A stretch of DNA of 64,000 bases from Parabacteroides sp. PFB2-10 (GTDB lineage Bacteria; Bacteroidota; Bacteroidia; Bacteroidales; Tannerellaceae). Location of the stretch: assembly GCF_029893085.1 (NCBI RefSeq), contig NZ_JARXWI010000013.1, positions 18,170 to 82,169 of the forward strand, in the 5' to 3' direction. Both the position numbers and the translations under genes were made by a program. Shown here piece by piece: positions 1 to 8,149 of this stretch. The notes under the pieces are model-generated. The model did no database searches and was not told where the DNA came from. It saw only the letters and a list, made by a program, of their open reading frames with translations. Within the stretch, counting starts at the first letter, position 1; every line of letters begins with the position of its first letter.

Positions 1-2
1 AT

Positions 3-1685
3 AAACGGATCGATCTGCATCGTCCGTATGTGGATGAGATCGTATTAGTTTCAACCAGTGGCAAACCGATGAAACGTGAGGCAGACCTGATCGACGTGTG
101 GTTTGATTCGGGCGCTATGCCTTATGCACAGATTCATTATCCGTTTGAAAATAAAGAGATTCTCGATAATAAAACCGTTTACCCTGCCGACTTTATTGCC
201 GAAGGGGTCGACCAGACACGCGGTTGGTTCTTTACCTTGCATGCACTGGGCACGATGATATTCGACAGCGTAGCTTTCAAAGCGGTGGTGTCCAACGGAC
301 TGGTGCTCGATAAGAATGGCAATAAGATGTCGAAACGCCTGGGCAATGCGGTGGATCCGTTCGATACAATCGAAAAGCATGGATCCGATCCGTTGCGTTG
401 GTATATGATTACCAATGCCTCGCCTTGGGACAATCTGAAATTCGACGCGGAAGGAATGGACGAGGTGCGCCGTAAGTTCTTCGGTACGCTTTACAATACC
501 TACTCTTTCTTCGCCCTTTATGCCAATGTGGACGGATTCGACTACTCCGAAGCCGATGTAGCCTGGGAAAAACGGCCGGAGATCGACCGTTGGATCCTCT
601 CTTTGTTGAATTCGCTGGTGAAGGATGTCGATGGCTATTATGACACATACGAGCCGACACGTGCCGGACGGGCTATTTCAACCTTTGTCAACGATCACCT
701 GAGCAACTGGTATGTGCGTCTGAACCGTCGCCGTTTCTGGGGTGGAGGCATGACGGAAGATAAATTGTCGGCCTATCAGACGCTATATAGCTGTCTGGAA
801 ACAGTGGCTAAACTGATGGCTCCGATTGCTCCGTTCTATGGCGACCAATTATTCCTCGACCTCGTGGGCGTTACCGGACGCGAGAAGGTAGAATCAGTGC
901 ATCTGGCTGATTTTCCGGCTTACGACGAGGCGAAAATCGACAAAGTACTCGAAGAACGTATGCAGATGGCACAGGATATCTCTTCTATGATATTGGCCTT
1001 GCGTCGTAAAGTGAATATCAAGGTGCGTCAGCCGCTCCAAACCATTATGGTTCCGGTATTGGATGCGACCCAACAAGAACATATCGAAGCCGTAAAAGCG
1101 CTTATCCTCAATGAGGTGAACGTGAAAGAGATGCAGTTTGTTGACAATGCGGCTGGTATTCTGGTGAAGAAGATCAAGCCGGACTTCAAGAAACTGGGAC
1201 CGCGTTACGGAAAGATTATGAAGAGTCTTGCGGCGGCTATTCAGGCGATGACGCAGGATGATATCAACCTGTTTGAAGCCAAAGGCGCGTTTACCTTACC
1301 CGTCGAAGGACAGGAGGCAACCCTGGAGTTGGCGGATGTGGAAATCATCTCCGAAGATATCCCCGGATGGCTGGTGGCCAATGAAGGCCGTTTGACCGTC
1401 GCGCTCGATATCACCATTACGGAAGACCTGCGTAAAGAGGGCTTGGCACGCGAATTAGTGAACCGTATTCAGAACCTGCGTAAGAGTAGTGGCTTTGATA
1501 TTACGGACAAGATTCAGGTGACTCTGCTCTCATCCGAAGAGATGGATGCGGCTGTTCAGGCATTTGGCGATTATATTTCCAATCAGGTATTGGCCGAATC
1601 GATCGAGGTTGTTGATGTGATCAGTGACGCTATCGAACTCGATTTTGAAGACTTCCAACTGTCTGTTCGGATAGAAAAGGTATAA
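3..1685 (+). CDS. ileS: Isoleucyl-tRNA synthetase, C-terminal part (5' truncated by window)
   Basis: This is the 3' portion of a class I aminoacyl-tRNA synthetase that charges tRNA-Ile. The frame is open to the left edge, so the start lies outside the window, and the coding sequence reads through IDLHRPYVDEI, typical of IleRS. The KMSKR signature of the catalytic core is at nt 324-338 and is followed by RLGNAVDPF. Then come the helical anticodon-binding domain and the long C-terminal extension seen in Bacteroidetes IleRS, including a region like DUF5915. About 560 residues are present of an expected total near 1,100. The gene ends in a normal TAA with dksA-like gene downstream. Family assignment is secure. 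Confidence 0.97.
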   Translation, partial: KRIDLHRPYVDEIVLVSTSGKPMKREADLIDVWFDSGAMPYAQIHYPFENKEILDNKTVYPADFIAEGVDQTRGWFFTLHALGTMIFDSVAFKAVVSNGLVLDKNGNKMSKRLGNAVDPFDTIEKHGSDPLRWYMITNASPWDNLKFDAEGMDEVRRKFFGTLYNTYSFFALYANVDGFDYSEADVAWEKRPEIDRWILSLLNSLVKDVDGYYDTYEPTRAGRAISTFVNDHLSNWYVRLNRRRFWGGGMTEDKLSAYQTLYSCLETVAKLMAPIAPFYGDQLFLDLVGVTGREKVESVHLADFPAYDEAKIDKVLEERMQMAQDISSMILALRRKVNIKVRQPLQTIMVPVLDATQQEHIEAVKALILNEVNVKEMQFVDNAAGILVKKIKPDFKKLGPRYGKIMKSLAAAIQAMTQDDINLFEAKGAFTLPVEGQEATLELADVEIISEDIPGWLVANEGRLTVALDITITEDLRKEGLARELVNRIQNLRKSSGFDITDKIQVTLLSSEEMDAAVQAFGDYISNQVLAESIEVVDVISDAIELDFEDFQLSVRIEKV

Positions 1686-1724
1686 TAAATACCGCTTGGG
1701 TATAGAGAGTCTCGAAAATAGAAT

Positions 1725-1732
1725 TATATTTG
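1725..1732 (+). promoter_or_regulatory. Bacteroidetes -7 box upstream of the TraR/DksA gene
   Basis: TATATTTG matches the Bacteroidetes -7 consensus TAnnTTTG. It lies 65 bp before the start codon, just after the ileS stop, so the downstream gene can have its own promoter. No well-spaced -33 TTG is visible; the nearest is 26 bp away. Confidence 0.5.
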
Positions 1733-1797
1733 TATATAGTAAACAAGTATTGCATATAGAGAAGAAAATTAATTGTTGAACCGAAAACAGTAGAACC

Positions 1798-2178
1798 ATG
1801 GCAGAGAAAACAAGATATTCGGATGCTGAACTCGAGGAGTTTCGCGCCATTATATTAGAAAAGTTGGAGAAAGCGAAGAAAGATTATGAATTGTTGCGCT
1901 CGGGAGTAACCAATTCCGACGGCAATGATGTGTCAGATACTTCGCCTACTTTCAAAGTATTGGAAGAGGGAGCCGCCACCTTGTCGAAAGAGGAGGCAGG
2001 CCGTTTGGCACAGCGTCAGATGAAGTTTATCCAGAATCTGCAGGCCGCTTTGATCCGTATTGAAAACAAAACCTATGGTGTTTGCCGTGAAACCGGTAAG
2101 CTGATCCCGAAAGAACGCCTGCGTGCGGTGCCGCATGCCACATTGAGTATTGAGGCAAAGCAGGGTGGAGCAAAGTGA
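1798..2178 (+). CDS. TraR/DksA family regulator with a degenerate zinc finger
   Basis: The 126-residue protein has the DksA layout: an N-terminal coiled coil (about 10-90) and a C-terminal finger region. DksA proteins bind RNA polymerase through the secondary channel and modulate transcription with ppGpp. The C-terminal segment aligns with DksA (YGVC, then ATL about 20 residues later), but only one of the four zinc cysteines remains (C96). The other three positions are T99, S117 and A120. It is therefore probably zinc-independent, like cysteine-poor DksA variants known elsewhere. The coiled-coil tip carries two aspartates (D44, D47), as in the acidic tip of DksA. It precedes lspA by 91 bp. 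Family is confident; the regulatory role is inferred. Confidence 0.9.
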   Translation: MAEKTRYSDAELEEFRAIILEKLEKAKKDYELLRSGVTNSDGNDVSDTSPTFKVLEEGAATLSKEEAGRLAQRQMKFIQNLQAALIRIENKTYGVCRETGKLIPKERLRAVPHATLSIEAKQGGAK

Positions 2179-2206
2179 AAATTGATAATTGAAAATTGAT
2201 AATTGG
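2177..2206. repeat. Short AT-rich direct repeat
   Basis: Immediately after the TraR/DksA stop the unit AAAATTGATAATTG occurs twice in tandem. Similar AATTGATAATT-type strings recur near other gene ends in this window (about 28,690, 28,820 and 48,180). No function is evident. Confidence 0.5.
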
Positions 2207-2269
2207 CAGACCGTTCGTTTAGCGGGTAAGGCAATTGGCAAGGAAGATTTGTCGTAATTGAGATAATTA

Positions 2270-2923
2270 ATGAAAAATTCAACAGGAACTTTTATCAATA
2301 CACATAAAGGATGGGGAGCAGTGTTTATTGTAATGCTGCTCCTTCTGCTTGACCAGGCGTTGAAGATCTGGGTAAAGACTCACATGGAGCTGCATGAGAG
2401 CATCCGGATCACATCGTGGTTCTATATCTACTTCACGGAGAACCCGGGCATGGCATTTGGGATGGAGGTGATGAGTAAATTATTCCTCTCCCTGTTCCGG
2501 ATCGTAGCGGTGGGATTCATTGGCTATTACCTGTACACACTGGTAAAGAAAGATTTTAAAATGGGCTTTATCGCGACAATAGCCCTTATCTTTGCCGGAG
2601 CGATTGGTAATATTGTCGACTCTGTTTTCTACGGAGTGATCTTTGATCATAGCTACGGACAGGTGGCGACACTCTTCCCGGAAGGCGGCGGATATGATAC
2701 CTGGTTGCATGGAAAAGTGGTCGATATGTTCTATTTCCCGTTGATTGAAACGACCTGGCCCGATTGGATGCCTATCTGGGGAGGCAAGGAGTTTGTCTTC
2801 TTCCGTCCGATCTTTAATCTGGCAGACTCGGCCATTTGCGTCGGAGTCTTTATCTTACTCTTGTTTTACCGGCATACCCTGTCGGTAAGTTTGTCGAAAG
2901 AAGAAAAAAAGGATGTGGAATAA
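2270..2923 (+). CDS. lspA: Lipoprotein signal peptidase (signal peptidase II)
   Basis: This inner membrane aspartic protease cleaves the signal peptides of prolipoproteins after lipidation; many genes in this window encode its substrates. Transmembrane segments are visible around residues 18-34, 70-92, 98-117 and 183-202. The two catalytic aspartates are D117 in GNIVDS and D186 in NLADS, and the N-terminal LLLDQ motif is present. At 217 residues it is longer than the E. coli enzyme (164) because of an insertion of about 50 residues between the two catalytic motifs, as is usual in Bacteroidetes. The next gene starts 11 nt before its stop, suggesting translational coupling. Confidence 0.96.
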   Translation: MKNSTGTFINTHKGWGAVFIVMLLLLLDQALKIWVKTHMELHESIRITSWFYIYFTENPGMAFGMEVMSKLFLSLFRIVAVGFIGYYLYTLVKKDFKMGFIATIALIFAGAIGNIVDSVFYGVIFDHSYGQVATLFPEGGGYDTWLHGKVVDMFYFPLIETTWPDWMPIWGGKEFVFFRPIFNLADSAICVGVFILLLFYRHTLSVSLSKEEKKDVE

Positions 2924-3758
2924 GCAACACATACTCTTTCATTTTTTTCAGAAAACCCTGCTTTCACACCTGAAAAGTGGAGGTGGGTGTCTCTTTGTAT
3001 TGTCTTTTTTCTTTTTAGGGCTGGCTTGTAGCAAGGCACCGAGCGGTATTCTCTCGGAGAAAGAGATGCAGCGGGTGCAAACGGATATGATGATTGCCGA
3101 TGCCCTAACCAATATAAACTATAAAGATTTCTCGAACGATACGGCTAAAATTGCCTTATACGAATCGGTCTTCCGTAAGCATAAGATTACGCAGGCGGTG
3201 TATGATAGTTCGCTGGTTTGGTACGGGAAAAACCTCGATATCTATATGAAGATGTACGATCGTATGTTGGCAGATGTCAACCGGCGTATCCGTGATCTGG
3301 GTGATATACAGGCAGATGCTGCTCCTACCTCGAACCGTGACTCGGTCAACATCTGGCCTCGCCGCAGCTTTATGGTATTCCAACCTAAAGCCTTGTTCAA
3401 TGGGGTTACTTTCGATATCAAGCCGGAGCAGAACTATGCTTCGGGCAGCTCCTTTGTGTTGGGTATGCGCGTTTGGGGTATGCCGGACGATATGCGTTCC
3501 CATCCGGAACTGCGTATCAGTGTGGTGCAGCGTGATACGATCCTGACCGAGCAGGCAACAATCGAAAAGGACGGCTACTACGAACTGGCCTTATCCTCTA
3601 TGCCTACCCGCCAGGTGCAACGTGTTTACGGATATGTCTGGCTGAACAATAACGACTCTGCCTATCATAAGATTTATATTGACGGGCTGAAGCTTACGCG
3701 TTATAACTACGGCACCACTTTTGAAACCCAGTGGGGCGAAGCCGAATCGACCGAATAA
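2913..3758 (+). CDS. DUF4296 lipoprotein
   Basis: This 281-residue lipoprotein has a hydrophobic segment ending in a lipobox with Cys39, preceded by an unusually long N-region. The segment from about 45 to 130 (SEKEMQRVQTDMMIADAL and onwards) matches DUF4296, a Bacteroidetes-specific domain of unknown function. The rest is less conserved and probably periplasmic. The start ATG overlaps the lspA stop by 11 nt and no other methionine precedes the lipobox, so the start is well determined. Conservation beside lspA is compatible with an envelope role, but no activity can be assigned. Confidence 0.85.
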   Translation: MWNKQHILFHFFQKTLLSHLKSGGGCLFVLSFFFLGLACSKAPSGILSEKEMQRVQTDMMIADALTNINYKDFSNDTAKIALYESVFRKHKITQAVYDSSLVWYGKNLDIYMKMYDRMLADVNRRIRDLGDIQADAAPTSNRDSVNIWPRRSFMVFQPKALFNGVTFDIKPEQNYASGSSFVLGMRVWGMPDDMRSHPELRISVVQRDTILTEQATIEKDGYYELALSSMPTRQVQRVYGYVWLNNNDSAYHKIYIDGLKLTRYNYGTTFETQWGEAESTE

Positions 3759-3768
3759 CCCCTCTCTC

Positions 3769-4089
3769 ATGCGTCGGATAGCCTCCCATTTTATCTGGTA
3801 TCGCCATGTCTACACTTTACATTACCTGGAAATTGACGAGCGGGGATGCTTCCGCGGTGTGTATCCTTTATGTGAAGAGATAGCCGGTACCGCCTTCTTC
3901 GACGGGGTATTAATCCCTGTTCCTATCGATTTAAAAGAAAATTTCCATCCGGACGAATGGGAAAGTGCCACGGAGAATCTCCGGATAGGTGATCCGGTTC
4001 AGGTGATCCGTCTAACCGGTTTAGAGGCTTCGGCGGCGAAACTCGGCGCATACGATGGCCGTTGCCGTTGCCACATTGAGCGACTCTGA
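3769..4089 (+). CDS. Small conserved-looking protein resembling an amidohydrolase N-terminal segment
   Basis: I chose the ATG at 3769, 10 nt after the DUF4296 stop, giving 106 residues; an upstream in-frame start overlaps the previous gene. The first 50 residues (MRRIASHFIW, then LEIDERGCFRGV, then FFDGVLIPVP) resemble the N-terminal composite domain of Bacteroidetes amidohydrolases of the aminodeoxyfutalosine-deaminase type. The metal-binding barrel that should follow is absent, so no enzymatic activity is expected. The last 23 codons overlap the convergent methyltransferase gene by 69 nt, which may mean an ancestral stop was lost. The resemblance is by eye and of modest strength. Confidence 0.6.
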   Translation: MRRIASHFIWYRHVYTLHYLEIDERGCFRGVYPLCEEIAGTAFFDGVLIPVPIDLKENFHPDEWESATENLRIGDPVQVIRLTGLEASAAKLGAYDGRCRCHIERL

Positions 4090-4779
4090 GGTGTCTCTGC
4101 CGGCAGGAAAGCTGGGGATAAATAGTTTTTCGTTCACCAAGGCCTCTATCTCAGGAGAAATGCCATTCCCTTCATTGCCCATAATAAGGATACCTGTTTC
4201 GGTAAGCTCCTTGGTGTAGATATTCTCTCCATCCAACAATGTACCATATAGCGGTATATTCTTCTCCTTTTGCTGCGTAAGCCATTCGACCAGATCGGTA
4301 TAAACCACCTTGACACGGGCAAGCGCCCCCATGGTAGCCTGCACCACTTTGGGATTAAACACATCCGCCGTGTCAGGACTGCACACAATCGACTCCAGGC
4401 CAAACCAATCGGCTATGCGAATGATCGTGCCTAAGTTGCCGGGATCCTGCACCCCATCCAAGGCCAGTACCAACTGACCGGCCGTATCGACCGCTTCGAT
4501 CGACCAGTCGGGTTGCCGGAAAACAGCAATCACATCCTGCGGGTTCTTCAACAGGCTCGCTTTGCGGATATCCTCTTCATCAGCGTCAAGTAATTCGCGG
4601 GCGGGCAGGTCACCCTGCGTCGCCAGCCAGGATGATTTGGCAAGGATAAGTTCCGCTTCGAAAGCAGGCAACATGTCGGCCACCAGTTTGTTTCCTTCGG
4701 CCAGAAAAAGCCCCGACTCGTTCCGTTGCTTTTTCTTTTCTAACGATTTGATCTGTTTAACCCTGTTTTTGCTTATCAT
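4021..4779 (-). CDS. TrmH/SpoU-family RNA 2'-O-methyltransferase
   Basis: The 252-residue protein has an N-terminal substrate-binding region (1-95) followed by the knotted SPOUT methyltransferase domain. Visible motifs are LDGVQDPGNLGTIIR (motif 1, with the catalytic-type Arg), LIMGNEGNGIS (motif 2) and ESLNVATATAIV (motif 3). Such enzymes use S-adenosylmethionine to methylate ribose 2'-OH in rRNA or tRNA; the exact target cannot be read from sequence. It is divergent from the BamA-like gene, sharing a compact symmetric promoter region. Its 3' end overlaps the convergent small gene. Distinct from rlmB, which occurs at 58.5 kb. Confidence 0.93.
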   Translation of the reverse strand: MISKNRVKQIKSLEKKKQRNESGLFLAEGNKLVADMLPAFEAELILAKSSWLATQGDLPARELLDADEEDIRKASLLKNPQDVIAVFRQPDWSIEAVDTAGQLVLALDGVQDPGNLGTIIRIADWFGLESIVCSPDTADVFNPKVVQATMGALARVKVVYTDLVEWLTQQKEKNIPLYGTLLDGENIYTKELTETGILIMGNEGNGISPEIEALVNEKLFIPSFPAGRDTSESLNVATATAIVCAEFRRRSL

Positions 4780-4798
4780 ATTTGCCTGTTTTACGCAG

Positions 4799-4806
4799 CA
4801 AAAGTA
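4799..4806 (-). promoter_or_regulatory. -7 box for the TrmH-family methyltransferase
   Basis: On the minus strand this reads TACTTTTG, a perfect TAnnTTTG, 19 bp before the start codon. It forms one arm of an inverted pair with the box at 4828. Confidence 0.65.
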
Positions 4807-4827
4807 GATGAAATTATTTAATTTCAG

Positions 4828-4835
4828 TACTTTTG
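4828..4835 (+). promoter_or_regulatory. -7 box for the BamA/TamA-like gene
   Basis: TACTTTTG matches TAnnTTTG and lies 21 bp before the ATG at 4857. It is the mirror image of the box on the other strand, with 21 bp between the two. Confidence 0.65.
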
Positions 4836-4856
4836 CTTTCTAAAAGCAAAGAAAGG

Positions 4857-7211
4857 ATGAAAGGTTTGGTGCGTTTACTTTGTTGCTTGATATTTGCAGC
4901 TGTTTTAGCTTCCTGTAGCTCTACTAAATTTGTGAGCGAAGGAGAATATCTGCTTGACAAGGTGCAGATCGATTCCGACAATCCCGACTACAAACCGACC
5001 GACCTCAAGCCCTACCTTCGACAACAACCCAATTTTAAGCTCTTCGGATTGGTCAGATGGCAGCTTTATGTCTACAACTGGTCTGGCCGCAACGATAAGA
5101 ACTGGGTCAACAAACAACTCCGTCGAATCGGTGAAAAACCTGTATTGCTGGATACTACTTTGGTCGAACAGTCGGCGGACGAACTGAGCCGTTTCCTTTA
5201 CAATAAAGGCTATATCAACGCAGAGGTAAATGCTTCTGTCGATACGTCCCGCCATAAAAAGGCAACCGTTACCTATCATATCACATCCAACGATCCGTAT
5301 CGCATTCGCCAGTACAATATGGAGCTCGACGATCCGCGCGTCGATAGCATTGCCCATTTGCAGCCACAACACCGCTCGCGCTTGTCCGCAGCCTTCCGCT
5401 CCGCACCGGAGGGCCTTACCCCTTTGGTCAAAGAGGGTGCCCTTTTCGACCGCGATCTGCTCGACCAGGAGCGCCAACGCCTGACCACCCTCTTCAGGCG
5501 GCATGGCTACTATGCCTTCAACCGCGATCACCTGGCCTATTGGGCCGATAGCTCTTTCCAACAAAATGTGGTGGATATGGGCATGGTGTTGCGCCCATTC
5601 AGACGGTATCAACCCGACGGGACATACGTCGATACGCTTCACCGCCCGTTTTATATCCAGGATGTCACGATCCTGACCGACTATAACGCCCTGGATCTCG
5701 ATGCCGATTCGCGCTTCACGCAGACCGATTCGGTGACAAACGGTAACATACATATACGTTATGGTATTTCGGGCAAGAGCATCCGCCCCGGTGTTTTGCG
5801 CAATGCCACCTACTTAGTGCCCGGCCAGATCTATAACGAGCGACAGGTCGAGCAGACCTATTCCGCCTTCTCTTCCTTGCATGCCTTGAAGAATACCAAT
5901 ATCCGCTTTGAGGAATTTGAAGAGAACGATACCCTGAAATTGCATGCCACCATCCTGACATCACCGGCCAAACCGCAGAGTTTCGGGGTCGACCTGGAAG
6001 GAACGCATAATGCCGGTGACCTGGGCTTTGCCTCCAGTCTCAGCTATCAACATCGCAACCTCTTCAAGGGTGCCGAAGTGTTTACTGCCCGTATCCGCGG
6101 TGCGTACGAATCGCTTTCGGGCAACCGGGGCAGTGGACTCGACAGCTATTGGGAGTATGGAGGAGAGGCCTCCATCCGTTTTCCCAGCTTCCTCTTTCCG
6201 TTCATCAGTCATGATTTCAAACGTAAGCTGCGTGCTTCGACAGAATTGAGGGTCAGTTATAACAACCAGAGGCGTCCGGAGTATGAACGGGCGATCGTGT
6301 CGGGAGGCTGGAACTATATCTGGCAGGATAGGAGCAATGCACTGGCGCGCCATACCTTCAAACTGTTGGATGTCGATTATGTTTTCCTCTCGCGTGTGCA
6401 GAGCTCTTTTATCGATTCCCTGCCGGCTTCCATGGTGTTGTATAATTATTCTGATCAGTTTATCGTTTCCTCCGGCTATACCTACTCGTTCAACAGCTAT
6501 ACGCCGCAGAACCGTATGCGCAATACCCATTCATTGCGTATCTCTTTCGAAGCAGCCGGTAATATATTGTACGGCCTATCTTCTCTTTTGAATGCCGACA
6601 AGGACAAAAACGGCCGTTATAAACTGCTTGGTATCAATTATTCTCAATTTGTGAAGGGAGATGTCGATTTCAGCAAGGGAATTATCCTCGACAACCGCAA
6701 CCGCCTGGCCTTTCATGTGGGAGTAGGAGCCGCCATCCCGTATGGCAATGCCGAGATGATGCCTTTCGAGAGACGTTATTTCTCCGGAGGAGCTAACAGC
6801 GTGCGCGGTTGGTCGGTGCGTACCCTGGGGCCGGGAAGTATGCCACGCACATCGGCGACCAATTTTGCTTTGCAGGTGGGGGATATACGTCTCGATCTCA
6901 ACCTGGAATACCGCACCAAACTGTTCTGGAAGTTTGAACTGGCCTCCTATATCGATGCCGGAAATATATGGACTATTCGCAAATACGAAGACCAGCCGAA
7001 TGGTAATTTTGAATTCAAACGTTTCTACAAAGAGATAGCCGTCTCTTACGGCTTGGGGCTTCGACTCGACTTCGACTTCTTCTTAGTGCGTTTAGACACG
7101 GGAATGAAAGCCTACAACCCGCAAGAACGCGGCGATCGCCAGTGGCCCCTCCTGCATCCAAAACTCAGCAAAGACTTTGCCTGGCACTTTGCTGTGGGTT
7201 ATCCGTTCTGA
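4857..7211 (+). CDS. BamA/TamA-family outer membrane protein (lipoprotein-type)
   Basis: I chose the ATG at 4857 because the signal peptide then begins at once (MKGLVRLLCC) and ends in a lipobox with Cys20; it sits 21 bp after a -7 box. The 784-residue product has a periplasmic part with POTRA-like repeats (about 30-400, for example QIDSDNPDYK and the later FGVDLEGTHN transition) and a C-terminal 16-strand-type barrel region containing RRYFSGGANSVRGW, the conserved loop-6 RGW motif of Omp85 proteins. It ends in phenylalanine, as barrel substrates do. Omp85 proteins insert or translocate proteins at the outer membrane. A lipidated TamA-like paralogue is likelier than the essential BamA. Confidence 0.9.
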   Translation: MKGLVRLLCCLIFAAVLASCSSTKFVSEGEYLLDKVQIDSDNPDYKPTDLKPYLRQQPNFKLFGLVRWQLYVYNWSGRNDKNWVNKQLRRIGEKPVLLDTTLVEQSADELSRFLYNKGYINAEVNASVDTSRHKKATVTYHITSNDPYRIRQYNMELDDPRVDSIAHLQPQHRSRLSAAFRSAPEGLTPLVKEGALFDRDLLDQERQRLTTLFRRHGYYAFNRDHLAYWADSSFQQNVVDMGMVLRPFRRYQPDGTYVDTLHRPFYIQDVTILTDYNALDLDADSRFTQTDSVTNGNIHIRYGISGKSIRPGVLRNATYLVPGQIYNERQVEQTYSAFSSLHALKNTNIRFEEFEENDTLKLHATILTSPAKPQSFGVDLEGTHNAGDLGFASSLSYQHRNLFKGAEVFTARIRGAYESLSGNRGSGLDSYWEYGGEASIRFPSFLFPFISHDFKRKLRASTELRVSYNNQRRPEYERAIVSGGWNYIWQDRSNALARHTFKLLDVDYVFLSRVQSSFIDSLPASMVLYNYSDQFIVSSGYTYSFNSYTPQNRMRNTHSLRISFEAAGNILYGLSSLLNADKDKNGRYKLLGINYSQFVKGDVDFSKGIILDNRNRLAFHVGVGAAIPYGNAEMMPFERRYFSGGANSVRGWSVRTLGPGSMPRTSATNFALQVGDIRLDLNLEYRTKLFWKFELASYIDAGNIWTIRKYEDQPNGNFEFKRFYKEIAVSYGLGLRLDFDFFLVRLDTGMKAYNPQERGDRQWPLLHPKLSKDFAWHFAVGYPF

Positions 7212-7318
7212 TCATTTCCTCCTAACTATCCCTTTCCCCTTCCCCTATTCTCTTCTGGGGAATCGGTGTAGCTAAACAGCGACAAGAACCAATTTCTCTT
7301 CCAGTAAGGTAAGAAGAG

Positions 7319-7570
7319 AAAACTTGTACCTGCTGCATATTGTGCCGCGGGAGCCACACAGACACGATGAAGGAATAACGGGCGGAAAGGTTGTTTTCCG
7401 GTACGTTGTAAATTAAATAGGGGTAGCTTCGATTATCCTCTTCTTCTTCCAATTCTTCCATTCTTTCAGTAACAACAACGAACGATCCTTTCGGAAAGTT
7501 CTCTTGATGGAGTGAATAAGCGATGTTGGTCGTTCCTCCTTCAAGAGTCGGAAAGCCATTGACAGCGGGG
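7319..7570 (-). pseudogene. Mosaic remnant of the fimbrial operon (four collinear fragments)
   Basis: Four pieces of the neighbouring operon are fused here in their original order. 7319-7356 is identical to 9277-9314; 7361-7402 matches 10172-10213 with two differences (both in the last fimbrial gene). 7394-7523 matches 13406-13532 with one 3-bp insertion and several substitutions; 7522-7570 matches 13947-13995 with one mismatch. The junctions fall in short shared strings (TTTTCCGG between pieces two and three, GA between three and four). The simplest reading is a duplicated copy of at least 4.7 kb that collapsed by nested deletions. No complete protein can be made. Confidence 0.85.
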
Positions 7571-7802
7571 GGGAGCTATACGGACTAAAGACACATGGTT
7601 TGGAGCCAAATATACATCCTATATGCATCGAAGGATGCCGGCTCAAAAAGCGCTTATTGCTATTGCACGCAAAATACTGATGATCGTATGGCATATTGTA
7701 TTGCACATAAATGCATATTTACCTATTGAAAAAACCTCTTTTGAGGATCGGATATACCTAAAGTCAGATCAGAAGGGATCCTGGAGTTATTTAATTATAA
7801 AG

Positions 7803-7935
7803 GAAATGTTAAAATATCGATTGTAAGCAAAACGGCCGTTTTGCTTACAAATCCATACGTTAAAAAGTGTTTCTCCCGGGAGTTTGTAAAAAAAGCCCTG
7901 CCGGTTCGGAAAAAAAGTCCCGCGTTTTTGACAAA
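7803..7935 (-). repeat. Dispersed palindromic repeat, copy 1 (truncated, inverted)
   Basis: The hallmark is a perfect 30-bp palindrome at 7821-7850, two 15-bp arms beginning TTGTAAGCAAAACGG. Flanking sequence on the right (ACGTTAAAAAGTGTTTCTCC) matches copies at about 40.7 and 50.2 kb in reverse orientation. Homology fades after about 7935, so this copy lacks the distal part. Confidence 0.8.
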
Positions 7936-8090
7936 ATGATATTTGGCTAAGGCCGATCTTCGATTCGCTTAGCGCAGCGTAAAGCAATTTGATAATCGCT
8001 TAACGAGCGAAGCGAAGTGCAAAGCAAAATGATATTTGGCTAAGGCCGATCTTCGATTCGCTTAGCGCAGCGTAAAGCAAAATGATATTT
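7932..8090. repeat. 56-bp direct repeat, two full units and a partial third
   Basis: The 56-bp unit starting CAAAATGATATTTGGC occurs identically at 7932-7987 and 8025-8080, 93 bp apart. A third copy of only its first 13 bp starts at 8078. The 37-bp spacer (TTTGATAATCGC onwards) contains related AGCGAAGCGAAG sequence. No coding potential is seen. Confidence 0.85.
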
Positions 8091-8149
8091 TGGAAATCTT
8101 CAAAAAGGGAAGGATTGGAAGATCGTGTTATTGACAATTTTTGGTGACA

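Noticed and set aside
7222..7706. Two minus-strand open frames in the gene-poor interval
   Set aside because: They read through the mosaic of fimbrial fragments in mixed frames and do not encode a full subunit; reported as a pseudogene mosaic instead.
7932..8080. Possible CRISPR array from the 56-bp direct repeat
   Set aside because: Only two full units exist, too long for a CRISPR repeat, and the spacer resembles the repeat itself.
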